Shown here: positions 5,691 through 5,994 of the stretch, in pieces
How positions within the stretch are numbered: the stretch's first letter is position 1
Layout: each line of letters starts with the position of its first letter
Source: CAZZIQ01 sp964654355
GTDB taxonomy: Bacteria > Pseudomonadota > Gammaproteobacteria > GCF-002020875
Assembly (NCBI GenBank): GCA_964654355.1
Contig: CAZZIQ010000065.1
Location: 1 to 5,994, forward strand
Length of the DNA stretch: 5,994 nucleotides
Direction of reading: 5' to 3'
Notes under the pieces: model-generated
What the model saw: only the letters and a program-made list of their open reading frames with translations
Databases searched by the model: none
What the model was told of the DNA's origin: nothing
Made by a program: the position numbers and the translations under genes

Positions 5691-5994
5691 ATGTTGATTG
5701 TGCAGAAGTACGGCGGCACCTCCGTCGGGAATGTGGAGCGCATTGAAGCGGTCGCTAAGCGTGTGTTGGCATGGCAGAAGCAAGGCCATCAAGTTGTGGT
5801 TGTGGTGTCAGCCATGAGTGGTGAGACCAACCGCCTGATTGAATTGGCTAAGTCGATTGATCCAAATCCGCCCCTGCGTGAGATGGATGTAATTCTGTCT
5901 ACCGGTGAGCAGGTGACCATTGGTCTGTTGGCGACGGCAGTGCATAAGCTCGGTGGCGAAGCGCGTTCCTATACCGGTCCGCAGGTGCGCATTC
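5691..5994 (+). CDS. lysC: Aspartate kinase, 3' partial
   Basis: Phosphorylates L-aspartate to 4-phospho-L-aspartate, the first step to lysine, threonine, methionine and diaminopimelate. The frame is open from ATG 5691 to the right edge, giving 101 codons of a protein normally about 400-450 residues. Visible are the N-terminal kinase motif KYGGTSVG at residues 6-13, the strand VVVVVSAMSGETNRL (35-49) and STGEQVT (70-76), all signatures of the amino acid kinase fold in monofunctional LysC. The C-terminal ACT domains, which would carry feedback inhibition, lie outside the window. ATG 5691 is the natural start because MLIVQKYGGTSV matches the family N-terminus. It follows alaS after a 139-bp gap that contains the 81-bp repeat element; alaS followed by lysC is a common gammaproteobacterial order, usually continuing to csrA. 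Confidence 0.95.
   Translation, partial: MLIVQKYGGTSVGNVERIEAVAKRVLAWQKQGHQVVVVVSAMSGETNRLIELAKSIDPNPPLREMDVILSTGEQVTIGLLATAVHKLGGEARSYTGPQVRI

Noticed and set aside
5505..5792. Reverse-strand frame across the alaS end, the repeat element and lysC
   Set aside because: It runs through the non-coding inverted-repeat element and the start of lysC; the encoded stretch MDCFVALLLAMT comes from the repeat, a familiar source of false ORF calls.
1..5994. CRISPR array, tRNA or rRNA gene, phage or toxin-antitoxin or other defence module
   Set aside because: No regularly spaced repeats, tRNA-like folds, integrase, transposase or small paired toxin genes are visible; all coding capacity is taken by recognised housekeeping genes.

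Overview
This window is an ordinary chromosomal housekeeping locus, most likely from a gammaproteobacterium of moderate GC content. Every gene is on the + strand. The order is pncC/cinA C-terminal domain (cut by the left edge), thpR, recA, recX, alaS, lysC (cut by the right edge). The recA-recX-alaS-lysC run is typical of gammaproteobacteria (Pseudomonas-like groups have alaS-lysC-csrA; Xanthomonadales have cinA-lexA-recA-recX-alaS), and the RecA and AlaRS proteins look proteobacterial. The taxonomic call is an inference from gene order and protein character, not from a database search.

Region by region: 1-452 encodes the nicotinamide-nucleotide amidase domain and is followed after 14 bp by thpR (467-1006), so these two are probably cotranscribed. 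The 174-bp gap 1007-1180 is the recA control region and carries two tandem GAAC-N4-GTTC palindromes plus an additional GAAC half-site. recA (1181-2233) overlaps the first possible recX start by one base. An intrinsic-terminator-like hairpin lies just inside or before recX, depending on which start is used. recX (to 2790) ends in a perfect palindrome. The 163-bp gap 2791-2953 holds a weak candidate promoter and a TGTGA-N5-TCACA inverted repeat ahead of alaS (2954-5551). The 139-bp gap before lysC contains an 81-bp element with terminal inverted repeats (5561-5641), which resembles a dispersed REP/MITE-type repeat. No gene-free stretch exceeds 300 bp.

How the genes work together: RecA and RecX are the core DNA-repair pair (filament former and filament regulator). 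PncC recycles NMN to NaMN in the NAD pathway. ThpR is an RNA cyclic-phosphate processing enzyme. AlaRS charges and edits tRNA-Ala, and LysC starts the aspartate-family amino acid pathway. Only the recA-recX link is a clear functional partnership; the rest is conserved neighbourhood.

I did not find a novel multi-gene system. The observations most worth following are the recA operators, which look like the Gram-positive/actinobacterial LexA box rather than the usual gammaproteobacterial CTGT-N8-ACAG, and the terminator hairpin embedded at the recA/recX junction.
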